Shown here: one piece after another, positions 22,992 through 34,413 of the stretch
Layout of the letters: each line of letters starts with the position of its first letter
Numbering within the stretch: the first letter of the stretch is position 1
Assembly: GCA_030734395.1 (NCBI GenBank)
Contig: JAUZTG010000016.1
Coordinates: 1,798,001-1,862,000, forward strand
Reading direction: 5' to 3'
DNA length: 64,000 nucleotides
From: Sarocladium kiliense
Taxonomy: Eukaryota; Ascomycota; Sordariomycetes; Hypocreales; Sarocladiaceae
Notes under the pieces: model-generated
Databases searched by the model: none
Seen by the model: only the letters and a program-made list of their open reading frames with translations
What the model was told of the DNA's origin: nothing
Translations under genes and position numbers: made by a program

Positions 22992-24619
22992 GATGCCGTG
23001 ACCAGGTCTTTGAGACTCGTTCCAACGAAGGCAGGAGGATAGGAAGAACGAAGCGAAGCTCAACTGTCGCCCTTTGTGCGTGTAAGTTTAAGGGAAAAAG
23101 TATTATACTGTTATCAAGAAAGTAGGATGTGAAAAGCCAAGGGAGGCAAGAGAGGACGAAGCTGGACGAAAATAGAAACTAAGCGCCGAGCAGCTGCAGA
23201 GACAACAACCTCTGCCTGTTACAGGCGTGTCGCATGCTGGTGGATGCACGCAAAAGCAGGGTTTATGTTGGTGGTGCGGTGTTGACCTCAGGGTGGGAGG
23301 CGAGCGGAGGCGAAAGGAGGGGCGCTTAACGATTAAGCTGTGAGGCCTCACGCGGGGAGGGTCCAGGGGCCGACGTCATTGGTGGAGCGGCTAAGGGGGT
23401 GGGAGGGGCTCATGGTCAGAGACCGAGTCAGCAGTCGAAAACTACCCTGTAGCTCACATCTGGCCTTCGAGAATTGGATTCTGCCGACTTCGAAGGCTGG
23501 AGCGTCTCGGAGGTGCTGTTGTGAAAGGCATTAACCTAGATGCCTTGTATGAGTTGACCTGCAGTTATACAACAATTTATTTGCATGAATGGTTGTAGCA
23601 GAGAATCTCACTATGATCATCAGGAGCGGAACTGATGCAGACTCGAATAGATCGGGAACGGACTACTGGACCCAGATTGCATTGAGAAATCTCATCGTGG
23701 ATTTGAAATCATTTCATATTGAGAGACTACTGAATAATTGATACTCAGATGCGAATGAGGGAGTCTTTGGATGGGAAGGCTGTAGGGGAGGGTAGTTGAT
23801 AGAAGAGACGCCACAAGCATTGGACAAGACGCATTGTTATCCATCGACGTACCTTAGGTAACGTGGAGCATTTCTTACAAATCTTAAGGAACTATATTTA
23901 TGCATCTCACCACTGGAGTCTTCGACTGTTTCTCTGGCAAGGTTGGACCGTCCCTATCACGGTTACAGCATCACCTGTAAGTGGTCCGAGGCCTCTGACG
24001 AGTCCGTTGAGAAATATGGTATCGAAATGAACTTTCACATGAACAAGTGGGCGTCTGCCGAGGACAACAAGGATCTGGGTCGCAGAGGCTATTCGCGAGG
24101 CAATCTGCAGTTCGGTGAGCTTGGATGAGGATGCCTGCTGCCAGCGTCAAAGGGTGTTTTCAGGAGGATGGAAGAGCATTAGCCAGGGGCAGATTTGGGC
24201 TTCCAAGGGCAAAGCGACACGATTGTTTCCGTACTCAGTTAGACAACGGCTCTGGGCGTTCTTTATCTATAACATAGTGTTGAGATTACTTCACTTTGGC
24301 AAATCTACTCTTTGAAGTTCCTACCTACCTGGAGAAATCTCGCAACGGCTCTTTAATGCCTCATCAAAGTATTTACCCAATAGACCCCTAAGGCTTTTCA
24401 CATGTTACATGCATACTGTAGCGGAGTGATACATAGCAGCAACCCGTGGCATGAAACTCTGTATGGTCGACTAGTCCTTTGAGAACATCAACGGCCGAGT
24501 CCTCGTGCGCTACGACACCCTCTGACGCGAATAAGGACTGTATGGGCTTGCGTCCAATTCTGAGCAATATCGAACAGAACGGGCGACGCCTTTGACTAGA
24601 GGTTGAGTAGCCGGAGCCC

Positions 24620-24901
24620 TTAGGGACAGAGAGAAGAACCGGGCGCCCATGATGTCGCGCCGACTGGATCGAGCGGCGCTTTCAGCAGTGTGAAGCCGCT
24701 GTCCCGAAAATGAAAGCCAGCCGCCAAAACCCGGGCCAGCCTCGTATAAATATAAGTTCGTTGCTGTATATCAGGAACGAAGGCCTTCATCACATCGCTT
24801 ATGGCTGACGCCTCAATGGCCTGCACCGAGGGAACTCCGCAGGTCCTGCAGCAGGTCTGGACTAACCCAGATTCAATTCCCATCAGCACTACGGAGTCCA
24901 T
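24620..24901 (-). CDS. Doubtful small ORF, 93 aa
   Basis: ATG at 24901 (MDSVVLMGIESGLVQTCC), ending TAA at 24620. The sequence is of moderate complexity, with two close cysteine pairs and a helix-like YIYTRLARVLAAGFHF segment. I do not recognise it, and there is no splice evidence or family match. It may be a chance frame or a remnant. Confidence 0.2.
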   Translation of the reverse strand: MDSVVLMGIESGLVQTCCRTCGVPSVQAIEASAISDVMKAFVPDIQQRTYIYTRLARVLAAGFHFRDSGFTLLKAPLDPVGATSWAPGSSLCP

Positions 24902-26033
24902 GATCAATAATCGCCATTAGTAGATCAAGATCCCCATCCCGGGCAAAGCAACCCCTCAACCAAGGCCCACCGTATCGACTCGTCATCCGTCTCCCCAAAG
25001 ATCCACATCGCGGAAGTCAACATACCACCATCACCTCCTCACCCAGCTCTTTCACATGTGCCTGAACCGCCGCTCTTCCAAATACTTGGGTCACCGTCAT
25101 GCTAGTAGTCAGTTCAGAATCAAATCGTATTGCCCAAAGCGAGTCAGCCACAAATGCCCCGACCCAGATCACCCAACCTCTACGCCAAACCCCCACCCTG
25201 CATTGACATTGCCTTTGCTGCTTGCGCCCTTCGAGGGCTGTGGGGGACCCAATCACAGCTGGACTTTACATGCACGGTGTGCACCCTCACAAGCCTTAGT
25301 GGGCGCCATGATCCGTCATCTTTTGCGGCTTGGGTGGATGTGATCATGTAAAAGGTACCTACATACGAAAGCTCCACGGAACCGGTCCTTGGATGACCTG
25401 CAGTCACGGGCATAAGAGGGGCGAAATGCAGCGGTTGTGGCCTCTGGGTACACATCGTGAGCGGTTACCTTTGACCAAGCTTGAGGGAGTCACTATTGAT
25501 ACTTTAGCTACCATCTGTGTAAGGCAGTCAGCTTATAAACCTTCTGTCGGTAGACTCGGGGAAGATGCTCTGTTCGTAATGCCCGTCGATGCAATAACCG
25601 TGACCTCGCATCCCGGAGCACCGAACACCGTCACCTCCGGAGCATCGTCCGCGAACAAGAATCCCCTCAAGGTGAGAGCTGGTCACCATGCTGGCTGCAC
25701 GTCAAGGGAACGTAACGACTACGTGCCTGTGGGTTAATATATGGGAAGAAGATACTTGGCGGAAGTAGCGGTTCCAGCTCCGGTACCTTACCCGACTATA
25801 GTTATGCCACCGTTGACGTTGTACCTAAAAGTACCTCGTCTCTCCTCCTCTCCATCAGCGCGCCCCCTCCACACCATTGATTCCGCGCCGGCTTGTAAGT
25901 CGGAAGTTTCTAAACTGAGAGCAACGGCGGGTTAGACTGCCTGTTCCTCGTTCCTGGATCTATGGATGTCAGATGCCGATCGAACCCGTTGTCACTCTAC
26001 TTCCCCCAATACACCAGCTGTCTGATCTGCATT

Positions 26034-26040
26034 TATATAA
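26034..26040 (+). promoter_or_regulatory. TATA box of Egt1
   Basis: TATATAA, 79 bp upstream of the Egt1 ATG and followed by a C-rich leader, a normal fungal core promoter layout. Confidence 0.55.
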
Positions 26041-26118
26041 GCTCCATCCCCGAGCTCGCCTTTCACGCCATCAATTGCGTGACCATTCATAGCTTCGTTT
26101 CCTCCTTTTCTCGCTACC

Positions 26119-29100
26119 ATGCCTGCTGTTAAGCAGAGTCTCCCTGTCGTGGACGGACGTGCCGATCCGGTGACCAAACGGGTCGTCCCGCCCTCTGCCG
26201 CTGCCGAGATCATCGACATCCGCGGTGTAGATGGGACGAGCGACTTCAATCTCAAGGATGACGTCGCCGCCATGCTTGACCCTCCCGGTGGAGGGCCGCG
26301 AAAGCTGCCGACGCTGCTGCTGTACGACGAGTCGGGACTACAGCTGTTTGAGGACGTATGCGTGAACCATCCTTCTGGATTTTCCTCCCCAGGGTTGTTT
26401 TGAGGTGCAGAAACTTATGAAGACATCATCCAGATTACGTATCTGGACGAGTATTACTTGACCAACGATGAGATTGAGGTGTTGAAGAAGAATGCCGCGG
26501 ATCTTGCTTCCAAGATACCGGCTGGCACAATGCTGGTCGAGCTGGGCAGTGGGTTCGTAATCCCTGCATCATTGTTGTCGTTCATAATTCTCCAAGCTGC
26601 CCAAGTACCTCCTGCTTCATGAACTCCCCATAAAAGACATCATTTGGAGGACAGACGTCCCTAACTAAGAGCCACAGCAACCTTCGGAAGGTGAACCTCA
26701 TTCTTGAAGCCTTCGAGAATGTAGGGAAGCGTATTGACTACTATGCTCTCGACGTCTCGAAGAAGGAACTCGAGAGGACGCTTGCCGAGGTACCCCAATA
26801 CCAGTTCGTGTCTTGCAGAGGACTATGGGGAACATACGATGATGGCCGAGACTGGCTTGAGCAGGCGAGCAACGCAGACCGCCCGAAGTGCATTCTTCAC
26901 TTGGGATCGAGCATTGGTGAAAAGAACATGGAAATGCCCTTTTAAATACTATTACTGACTTCTTCCAGGGAACTTCTCGCGCCATGAAGCTGTGGACTTC
27001 TTGGCTGGGTTTGCAGCCATGCTCAAGCCTCAAGACAGTATGATTGTTGGTGTCGACACATGCGTTGATCCTGACAAAGTCTAGTAAGTCTTGTACTATT
27101 TGGTGAAGCTGCCTACAGCAACTGACAAGTAACAGCCATGCATATAACGGTACGTGATCAATGATAGCATGTCGTCGGCACTGCTAACATCCAGCGCACA
27201 GACAAGCTTGGAGTCACTCACGAGTAAGCACCACCGTCCCCAAAACCAGCTGCCCAGTCCCACACTGACTTCCCCCAGCTTCATTCTCAATGGCCTTGTT
27301 CATGCCAACATCCTATACGATGAAGAGATCTTCCACATCCCCGACTGGCGCGTTATCGGCGAATACGTCTACGATGAAGATGGCGGTCGGCACCAAGCCT
27401 TCGTCTCCCCCACGCGTGACGTCGAAGTCCTCGGCCACCTGATCAGAGCCAACGAACGCATCCAGATCGAGCAAAGCGTCAAATACTCCGTCTCAAGTGC
27501 TGATAGGCTGTTCAAGCTCTCCGGTCTGCGTCAGGTGCAGAGATGGGCGGTTGGCGACGAATATGGTACGTTTGTCACAGTTTCCGTTGCAACCCTGCCC
27601 AGGCTGGGCTGGCGACCCCCCCCCCCCCCCCCCCCCCCCCCGGGGCAGTACGGTCAGATGCAGAATGCAGTGCATATTGTACCATATTGGACCTATAAGA
27701 TGACAAGCCCTCCGATGGAGTCTGTTCAGTCTTGGTCTGGTCTGAGAGCGAATAAGTAAAGATTGAACAAGGATCATACTAACAACGATGGCTATGACAG
27801 GTGTCCACTTGCTACGAAAGTCTGGTCTCCCTCTGAGCCTTCGCGCGGTCGAGTATGCGAGCTCGCCCGTCCCAACCATCCATGATTGGGAAAGCCTCTG
27901 GGAGGTATGGGACGCCGTAACGCGGGACATGCTCCCGAAGCAGGAACTCCAGGAGAAGCCAATCAGGCTTCGAAATGCCTGCATCTTCTATCTCGGACAT
28001 ATTCCGACATTCCTCGACATCCAGTTGACCAAGACTACAGAGGCAGCACCGACAGACCCTGCATACTACTGGCAGATCTTCGAAAGAGGCGTCGATCCGG
28101 ACGTGGATAACCCGGAAAACTGCCACGACCACTCTGAAATTCCAGATGAGTGGCCGCCCGTAGAGGACATTCTCACGTACCAGAAGGATGTACGGGCGCG
28201 TCTTCTGAAGCTGTACGAAAAAGGTGTCAAAGCCATTCCTCGGGGCGTAGGCCGGGGTATCTGGGTTGCCTTTGAGCATGAAGCGATGCATCTCGAGACG
28301 TTGCTGTACATGCTTCTTCAGAGCGACAAGACGTTGCCACCGCCTCATGTGGTGCGTCCTGACTTTGCAGACTTGGCCTCTCAGGCTAGGCAAGCCCGAG
28401 TTGAGAATGCATGGTTCGATATCCCCGCACAGAACCTGGTTGTTGGCACGGATGATCCCGAGGACGGCACTGATGGTAGCGTATTCTTTGCATGGTAAGC
28501 CTTGTCCTAATAACTCATGTTTTGTAAAGCTGTCGGTTGACGTCTATTTAGGGATAACGAGAAGCCAAAGCGTCGTGTAGAGGTGCACGGTTTCCAGGCC
28601 AAGGGACGACCAATCACCAATGAGGAGGTATGTATGAAGATCCCGGCCGGCTTGTTGCATATCTAATATCCTTTCAGTACGTTCAGTACATGATCAACAC
28701 GGGAATCGACCGTCTGCCAGCCTCATGGTCCACATCTTCCTCCGCTAACGGCCGCGAGACGAACGGTGCCAGCATCGACATCGACGGTATCCCATCAGAC
28801 TTCCTCAATGGCAAGGCTGTGAGGACTGTCTTCGGTCCAGTACCTCTCAAGTATGCTCTTGACTGGCCTGTATTTGCCTCCTACGATGAGCTTGCTGGAT
28901 GTGCTTCGTGGATGGGTGGTCGCATTCCCACCGTAGAAGAGACAAGGAGCATTTACTCCTATGTGGATATGCAACGTCTCGCCGTCTCAGATGGCAACAG
29001 CAAACTGACAAGGAAGGTTCCGGCCGTGAACGCGTAAGCATCCCTCTTTCCCTTAGCTGCAAATGAGGTACAGTGCTCACAACTCTCCGCAGACATCTGG

Positions 29101-29495
29101 TCAACAACGGCGTGGAGGAGACTCCGCCATCTCAACCTTCAGACGTGGTCGAGAGCAGTTCAAATGAACTGTTCATCGACCTGCCGCCAGACTCCAGCAG
29201 CTTCCAACACTGGCACCCTATGCCCGTCACGTCCTCCACCAAGCTCCTTGGTCGCTCTGCCATTGGAGGTGTCTGGGAATGGACCAGCTCGCCCCTAAGG
29301 CGCCATGAGGGCTTCGAGCCGATGAGCCTTTACCCAGCGTACACGGCCGACTTTTTCGACGAGAAGCATAACATTGCACTGGGCGGCTCGTGGGCTACCC
29401 ACCCTCGCATTGCTGGGAGGAAGAGCTTTGTGAACTGGTACCAGAGGAATTACCCTTATGCCTGGGTCGGAGCTAGGATTGTGAGGGATCTGTAA
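26119..29495 (+). CDS. egt1: Ergothioneine biosynthesis enzyme Egt1 (EgtD-EgtB fusion)
   Basis: Eleven exons: 26119-26355, 26434-26552, 26678-26916, 26969-27083, 27136-27149, 27202-27223, 27279-27565, 27801-28494, 28552-28627, 28678-29033, 29093-29495, giving 853 aa with every phase consistent; the Neurospora enzyme is of similar size. Residues ~30-345 are the EgtD-like histidine trimethyltransferase, with the SAM-binding motif VELGSG near 114-119. Next comes a DinB-like domain with the iron-binding motif H504-x3-H508-x-E510 (HEAMHLE). The C-terminal third is the FGE-sulfatase fold (GVWEWTSSPL, ALGGSWATHPRIAGRKSFVNW). It makes hercynine from histidine and then oxidatively joins it to cysteine, giving the sulfoxide precursor of ergothioneine. 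Oddities: exons of 14 and 22 nt, a GTTCGT donor at 26553, and a 26-C run in intron 7 (27566-27800). Confidence 0.93.
27616..27641 (+). repeat. Poly-C run (26 C) in an Egt1 intron
   Basis: An unbroken run of 26 C bases followed by GGGG, inside the 235-nt intron 27566-27800, which is longer than the other Egt1 introns. Its exact length could be a sequencing artefact, since homopolymers are error-prone. Confidence 0.85.
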
Positions 29496-30857
29496 GATAT
29501 CACATCAAGGATGATAGCTTGGCGACATCAACTTCGCCAGAGCTTACAGGGAAATGGCTACCTAGTTCAACACGGGTGGTCGCATGCCACTGGAGTTCCT
29601 CAGTTTATGAGCATACGAATGACGGGCCTTTCTAATCCTTTCATGATGACGCAATTGTTTGCTGTAGAACTCAGGGTCTGAGATTGAATACATTGCATTG
29701 ACTCTCTTATTTCGTGATTGACGATGCTTCAGACGGGACCGATCAATCTTTTGGGGCATACGGGTGGTGAGCTGGTCTGTAGAAGACCATGATGGTACAT
29801 TATCTCACCCTCATTGCAATATTAGCCTCAATCGCAGAACGAGACCGGTAGCGAGCGAGTTGACATAGTCAGGTGGCTTATGAGACAAAAGATTCACGGC
29901 TCACTCTGTGTGGCCGAGGCTGCTTTCACGTGGAGCAGCGGAGGTTGGTGCTAAATCCAGCTGTGACCAGATTAACTCAGTCTCGTCGGTGGAGACTAGA
30001 TCAACTACGGCTGGGATAGCTGCTAGGACAGCAAGGGTTTCTCTTCAAAAGAGCCTTGCTCTCTGCCGAAATCCGAGCCGCGTTGATGGTCACGCATCGG
30101 ATGGCTAAATCCTGAGCCGCCCATATGCATTTCCGCTTCCTCGGCATACCTAAGCGACAACGCTGAGCCATCTAGAGTAGACCTTTGCTATCATGGAGCC
30201 AATTTGCGACCGGAGGATTGGTTCCCGAGCTCATATGATCTGGAAGAAGGGAGCCCGTGGTGCTGGCTACAGAATGTTGTGGCATCGACCTCTATTTCCC
30301 CGTCAGGAACATCGGTTTGTAAGGGAGAGCTAGAGTACGAGTAGATCCCAGGATGACGGACATCAATGGCCGAACAAAACCAAGCACACACTGCCGGCTG
30401 GGCAGACACCTTAGGGCAGCCACTGATCCCGGCATTCGAACCCCACGGGGACTAGCACCAGGTCCCTTGTGCGGGGGGAACTGGGGTCACAACCTGTTCA
30501 TCTTATATTGCCGAGCGACAGGGGAGCTCATCGGCGTAAACTCTTATCCTTCTCTACGCCGAGTTGGACGATTGCGAGAGCTCTAGGGCTTCGTCCGGTC
30601 GTTTAACGATGATGTCGTCGTTCCCCGCACAACGTGGAAGCAGGGATCCCCGGATAAGTGTTTCGTGATCAGCGGCGTTATTGCTGTTTACGATGATAGC
30701 ATTGGGAACTCAAATAGTACAGCTATAAGAGAACAAGATCTCTCGAGCCGGGGAGCAACTCGAGGAATCACCAGCTAGGAATCTTCAGCCTGTGTTGTCC
30801 GAATAACCAGAAAGCAAGTTTAAACGGAACCGGTGTGACAGCTGTCAGCTTTGGACA
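29496..30857. other. Intergenic region between Egt1 and the carboxylesterase
   Basis: 1.36 kb with no supportable gene. The right end is the esterase promoter, with a weak CTATAAGA element near 30722. Confidence 0.55.
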
Positions 30858-32615
30858 ATGAAGTCAATATACTCCCTTCTGCTCAGCTCCCTCCTGCTCG
30901 TCTCAGGAAGCGTTGCTGCTCCTCACGAAGCGAGTCATGGAAGCCCTGGACATGGAGACCACCACGGTGGTGGTGAGTGTGGAAGTGCTGCCCCTTTGAC
31001 CGTCAAGACCAAAGCCGGCACGGTCACTGGATTCATCAACTCGACCGCCCCCAACGTGCGTCAATGGCTTGGTATCCCCTATGCCGAACCTCCAGTCGGT
31101 CGTCTTCGTTTCATGCCACCCAAGGCAAAGAAGCGCTTCGGACATCTAGAGACCAAGGCGTATCAGCCGTCATGCATGCAGCAGCTCAGCAACTCGCCTA
31201 CAGTGTACACAGAGGTCATCCCAGAGTTCCTCATCAATGGTGGCCAATCCGAGGACTGTCTCTACATTAACATCTATGCACCTCTGAAGCCAGTGGATGA
31301 GAAACTCCCTGTGTTCATCTATATTCCCGGCGGTGGCTTTACTGGCGGAGGTGCCGACTCTGTCTACAAGATCCCAGACAAGTGGATTGAGCGATCTCAA
31401 ACACATATTGTTGTCATCATGAACTACCGCGTGAACATCTTCGGCTTCCCCTCGGCAGATGCCCAGCCACTGAACGCCGGTCTTCTCGACCAGCGCCTTG
31501 TCGTCGAGTATGTTCGTGACAACATTGCTGCGTTTGGCGGCGATCCTTCACGCATTACGCTTTGGGGTCAATCCGCTGGCGCTTCATCTGCGAGCATCTA
31601 CGGTTACGCCTATCCGAAGGATCCTATTATTACCGGCTACATTGCTGATTCTGGTGCTGCGGGCGTTGCTCAAGGGAGCAATGCCGGTCAGTTCAGCACT
31701 TTTGCTGGATACTTTGGCTGCAACGCAACGAAGAGCGCGAAGAAGGAGCTCGACTGCATGCAGAAGGTCGATGCAAAGGACCTTCAACAGATGTTGTCTT
31801 TCGGTGGCACGGGGGCGAGATTCACTCCCTCAGCAGATGGCAAGACCGCATTTGCGAACTACACTGAGCGCATTGAGAAGGGCCTAGTCGCGAAGATTGT
31901 AAGTTTTCCTCAAAGCGTACGTCAGAAAAACAAGCGGACACCGACTAACCTATGCAGCCTGCTATCACCGGCAGCAACTCCAATGAGGGCGCTGGGTTCG
32001 GTGGTTTCGACCCCAACGGCCTGCTGCCTGGTCAATACCAACTCGGTCTGAACGCCATTGTTTGCCCAGTCGCGAATGAAGTCAGGTAAGAGCTTCGCCG
32101 TTCCTGTGTGCACAGGAATTGCTAACAAAGAATCTACACAGTCGCCGAGAACAGTTTGGATACACGACATATCGATACTTCTACTCAGGCAACTTCTCCA
32201 ACATTTCGCCTCTGCCGTGGATTGGGGCAACACATAGTGGTATGTTTCTTAGTTGCAAATCACTCACATCTTTGGGGATACCTGTTCTAACAGCCTTACT
32301 TAGCTGAACTGCCGATCATATTCGGAACACACTATGAGTTCCGTGGCAACTCGACCGAATTCGAGTGGGAGGTCGCCGGCACAATGCAGGGTGAGTGGTC
32401 TATGCAGGATCTTCTCCAAGCCGAACTGTACGCTGACCAGTTTCAAAGCACTATGGCTTTCTTTTGCCCGTGACGCTAAGAAGGCCCCATCAGATGGGAC
32501 GCTCAAGTGGAAAAAGTACGACTCCAAGAAGAAGACGCTGTTGAGTATTGCTGACGGTGATGTGCTTGCGCAATATGTGTCTCCGTCAGTGGTCAACTCT
32601 GAGTGTCCTAGCTAG
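30858..32615 (+). CDS. Secreted type-B carboxylesterase/lipase
   Basis: Five exons: 30858-31898, 31958-32085, 32142-32239, 32304-32390, 32449-32615, 506 aa. The last acceptor is the AAAG at 32448, which keeps the frame ALWLSFARDAKK. A signal peptide (residues 1-20, cut after VAA) is followed by a His/Gly-rich stretch (residues 23-40). The alpha/beta-hydrolase features of the carboxylesterase family are present: the oxyanion loop IPGGGFTGGG near 156-165, SEDCLYINIY, nucleophile S239 in GQSAG (Gln instead of the usual Glu), acid E357 (SNSNEG) and histidine H421 (ATHSAELP). It should hydrolyse esters or lipids outside the cell; the substrate is unknown. Family members include lipases, cholinesterase-like enzymes and detoxifying esterases. 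Confidence 0.88.
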
Positions 32616-33243
32616 TCTACCAACTGTCTACACCGATGAGCCTTAAGAAGGACATATGGGATCTGAATAAAAAGCAGAGAAAGTTCTTGAATGAAGCATT
32701 TCGAGTTCATAAAACCGTCGCGTGATGCACCCCTGCGTCAGATATCTGTGCCTCTGACTTGTTGCTAGGCAAACATGCCCAGGGTGACAAACACGAGCAC
32801 TAAACAAGAACAGGAACGAAGTGAATAAGAGCTAGAATAGTCAATAATCGTAGCAGAAAAGCCATGACATGACAAGTTGAGAGTCTGAAGATTCTAGGCT
32901 GACTTAGACTGACCCGAAGTCATATAGTCAGCAGAGAGAAGAGTGGTGGCAACCCACTGATACTGCGAAGACAATCCGGATTGACAAAGTGGTGCAAGAG
33001 TTCCTAGGCAGTTCCTCAAAAATACAGGTCTCAGAAAATTAATTTGCCATCGCCTTGCCTATGACAGTTTTGCTGTTCATTCCCTATGGTATAATCCATT
33101 GCGTTAGGAGCATCTTCACTGCGAAAGGCTGGCCCCACCCCCACCACAAGGCTCGAGACTTTTTGAGGCGGCATCTTGACTCACCTCTTCCATCCTCAAC
33201 ACTACCATCTACGGCACCACACGATCGACATCTGCATTCCAAT
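32616..33243. other. Intergenic region, esterase / Gcn3
   Basis: 628 nt holding the 3' UTR of the esterase and the promoter of the eIF2B-alpha gene. No gene was seen. Confidence 0.6.
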
Positions 33244-34413
33244 ATGGCGCTCGAACCTCTGGACAGTAAGAGATCCCCAAGGAAGCATTTCCGACTTCGC
33301 TAACGTCCTCTCCCAGCGGGCGTAGCGGCTCAGACCGACTTGCCGATCCGCAAACAGCCTTCCAACACAGACTTCGAGTACGTACCCTCTACGCTGTGCA
33401 GCATTGCCCAGTCGAGACATTTGCCTGACATGTATGAGCAGTATCGTCACAGCATATCGCGAGCTACTAGCCTCAGACCCCGAACTCACAAAGCCCGTTG
33501 CTGCGATCGAATCGCTAATCGCCCTCCTCAACACCGTTCCATCCTCTACCGTATTCGAGACCCTCGAAACCGTCCGAATCCACTCCGACATTCTTAAAGC
33601 ATCCGTCGCGAACCCCGTGCCATTGACTGCCGGCTCAGATCTCTTCCTGCAATACCTCGTGTCCTCGCTTAAGGAGCAGGATGCCAGCTTCGAGGCTGTC
33701 AGGCACCATCTCCTCCGAAACGGGCGCCTGTTCGCTACCAGAGCCATCGCGGCGAGACAGGGCGTTGCAGAGGCTGGATGGAGATATGTCACAGAGGGCA
33801 AGTGTGTCCTCACGCATGGTGCGTCACGATCTGTGACTGGAGTTCTAGAGCAGGCCGTCAAACACCAAGGCGCAACTTTCAAGGTCATCTACGTCCGGGA
33901 CGAAGCTCGTCCGATTGAAAGCGATCGCGTCGTCAAGGAGATGCGCAAAATGGGCATTCCCGTTGCTGAGATCGCCGAGGCGAGCGTCGCGCATGTTATG
34001 GCGTTGCTGCGCCAGGTACACATGGTGATGGTTGGTGCGGAAGCTGTCACACAGAATGGAGGCATCATCTCCAGGATGGGCACCTTCCAGATCGCCCAAT
34101 TGGCTGGTCAGGCCAAGATCCCCTTCTACGTCGCGGCGGAGACACACAAATTCGTCCGCAAGTTCCCTATGACCCAGAGAGACCTTGGGTTCAAACAGGA
34201 GGTCCTTAACTTCTCCACCGAGGAGCGGAGTGCCTGGCCTAGAGATACTGTCGATTATACGGTTTGTTGTCTTAAACCCCTACTCCGTCAATACCTTGCT
34301 AACAGATGCAGCCGCCTGCCTTCATCACAAACCTCATTACCGAAAATGGAGTCAAATTGCCTGGTTATGTGTTCGAGCAGCTCCTCGATATCTACGGCAG
34401 TTTGAATGGTTGA
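33244..34413 (+). CDS. gcn3: Translation initiation factor eIF2B subunit alpha (Gcn3)
   Basis: Four exons: 33244-33265, 33317-33377, 33442-34261, 34312-34413, 334 aa. The start ATG gives MALEPLD; exon 1 is only 22 nt. The N-terminal helical domain (IVTAYRELLASDP, AAIESLIALL) is followed by the Rossmann-like eIF2B/MtnA core with VLTHGASRSVTGVLEQA, FKVIYVRDEARP, and the signature GAEAVTQNGGIISRMGTFQIAQLAG split over 34035-34110. The C-terminus ends FEQLLDIYGSLNG. It is the regulatory alpha subunit of the guanine nucleotide exchange factor for eIF2 and senses eIF2-alpha phosphorylation in general amino acid control. Slightly longer than yeast Gcn3 (305 aa), mostly at the N-terminus. Confidence 0.93.

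Larger units (their letters stand above)
22992..26118. other. 3.1 kb gene-poor region
   Basis: No confident gene. Two weak candidates lie inside: a 93-codon minus-strand frame with ATG at 24901 (listed separately) and a plus-strand frame at 23943-24128 without ATG at its head whose composition looks protein-like (CKWSEASDESVEKYGIEMNF). The right end is the Egt1 promoter. Stretches near 23560-23900 and 24260-24420 are AT-rich. Confidence 0.5.

Noticed and set aside
30425..30450. tRNA T-arm-like sequence (ATTCGAACCCC)
   Set aside because: The flanking bases do not form the 5-bp T stem, and no acceptor or anticodon arm can be built around it.
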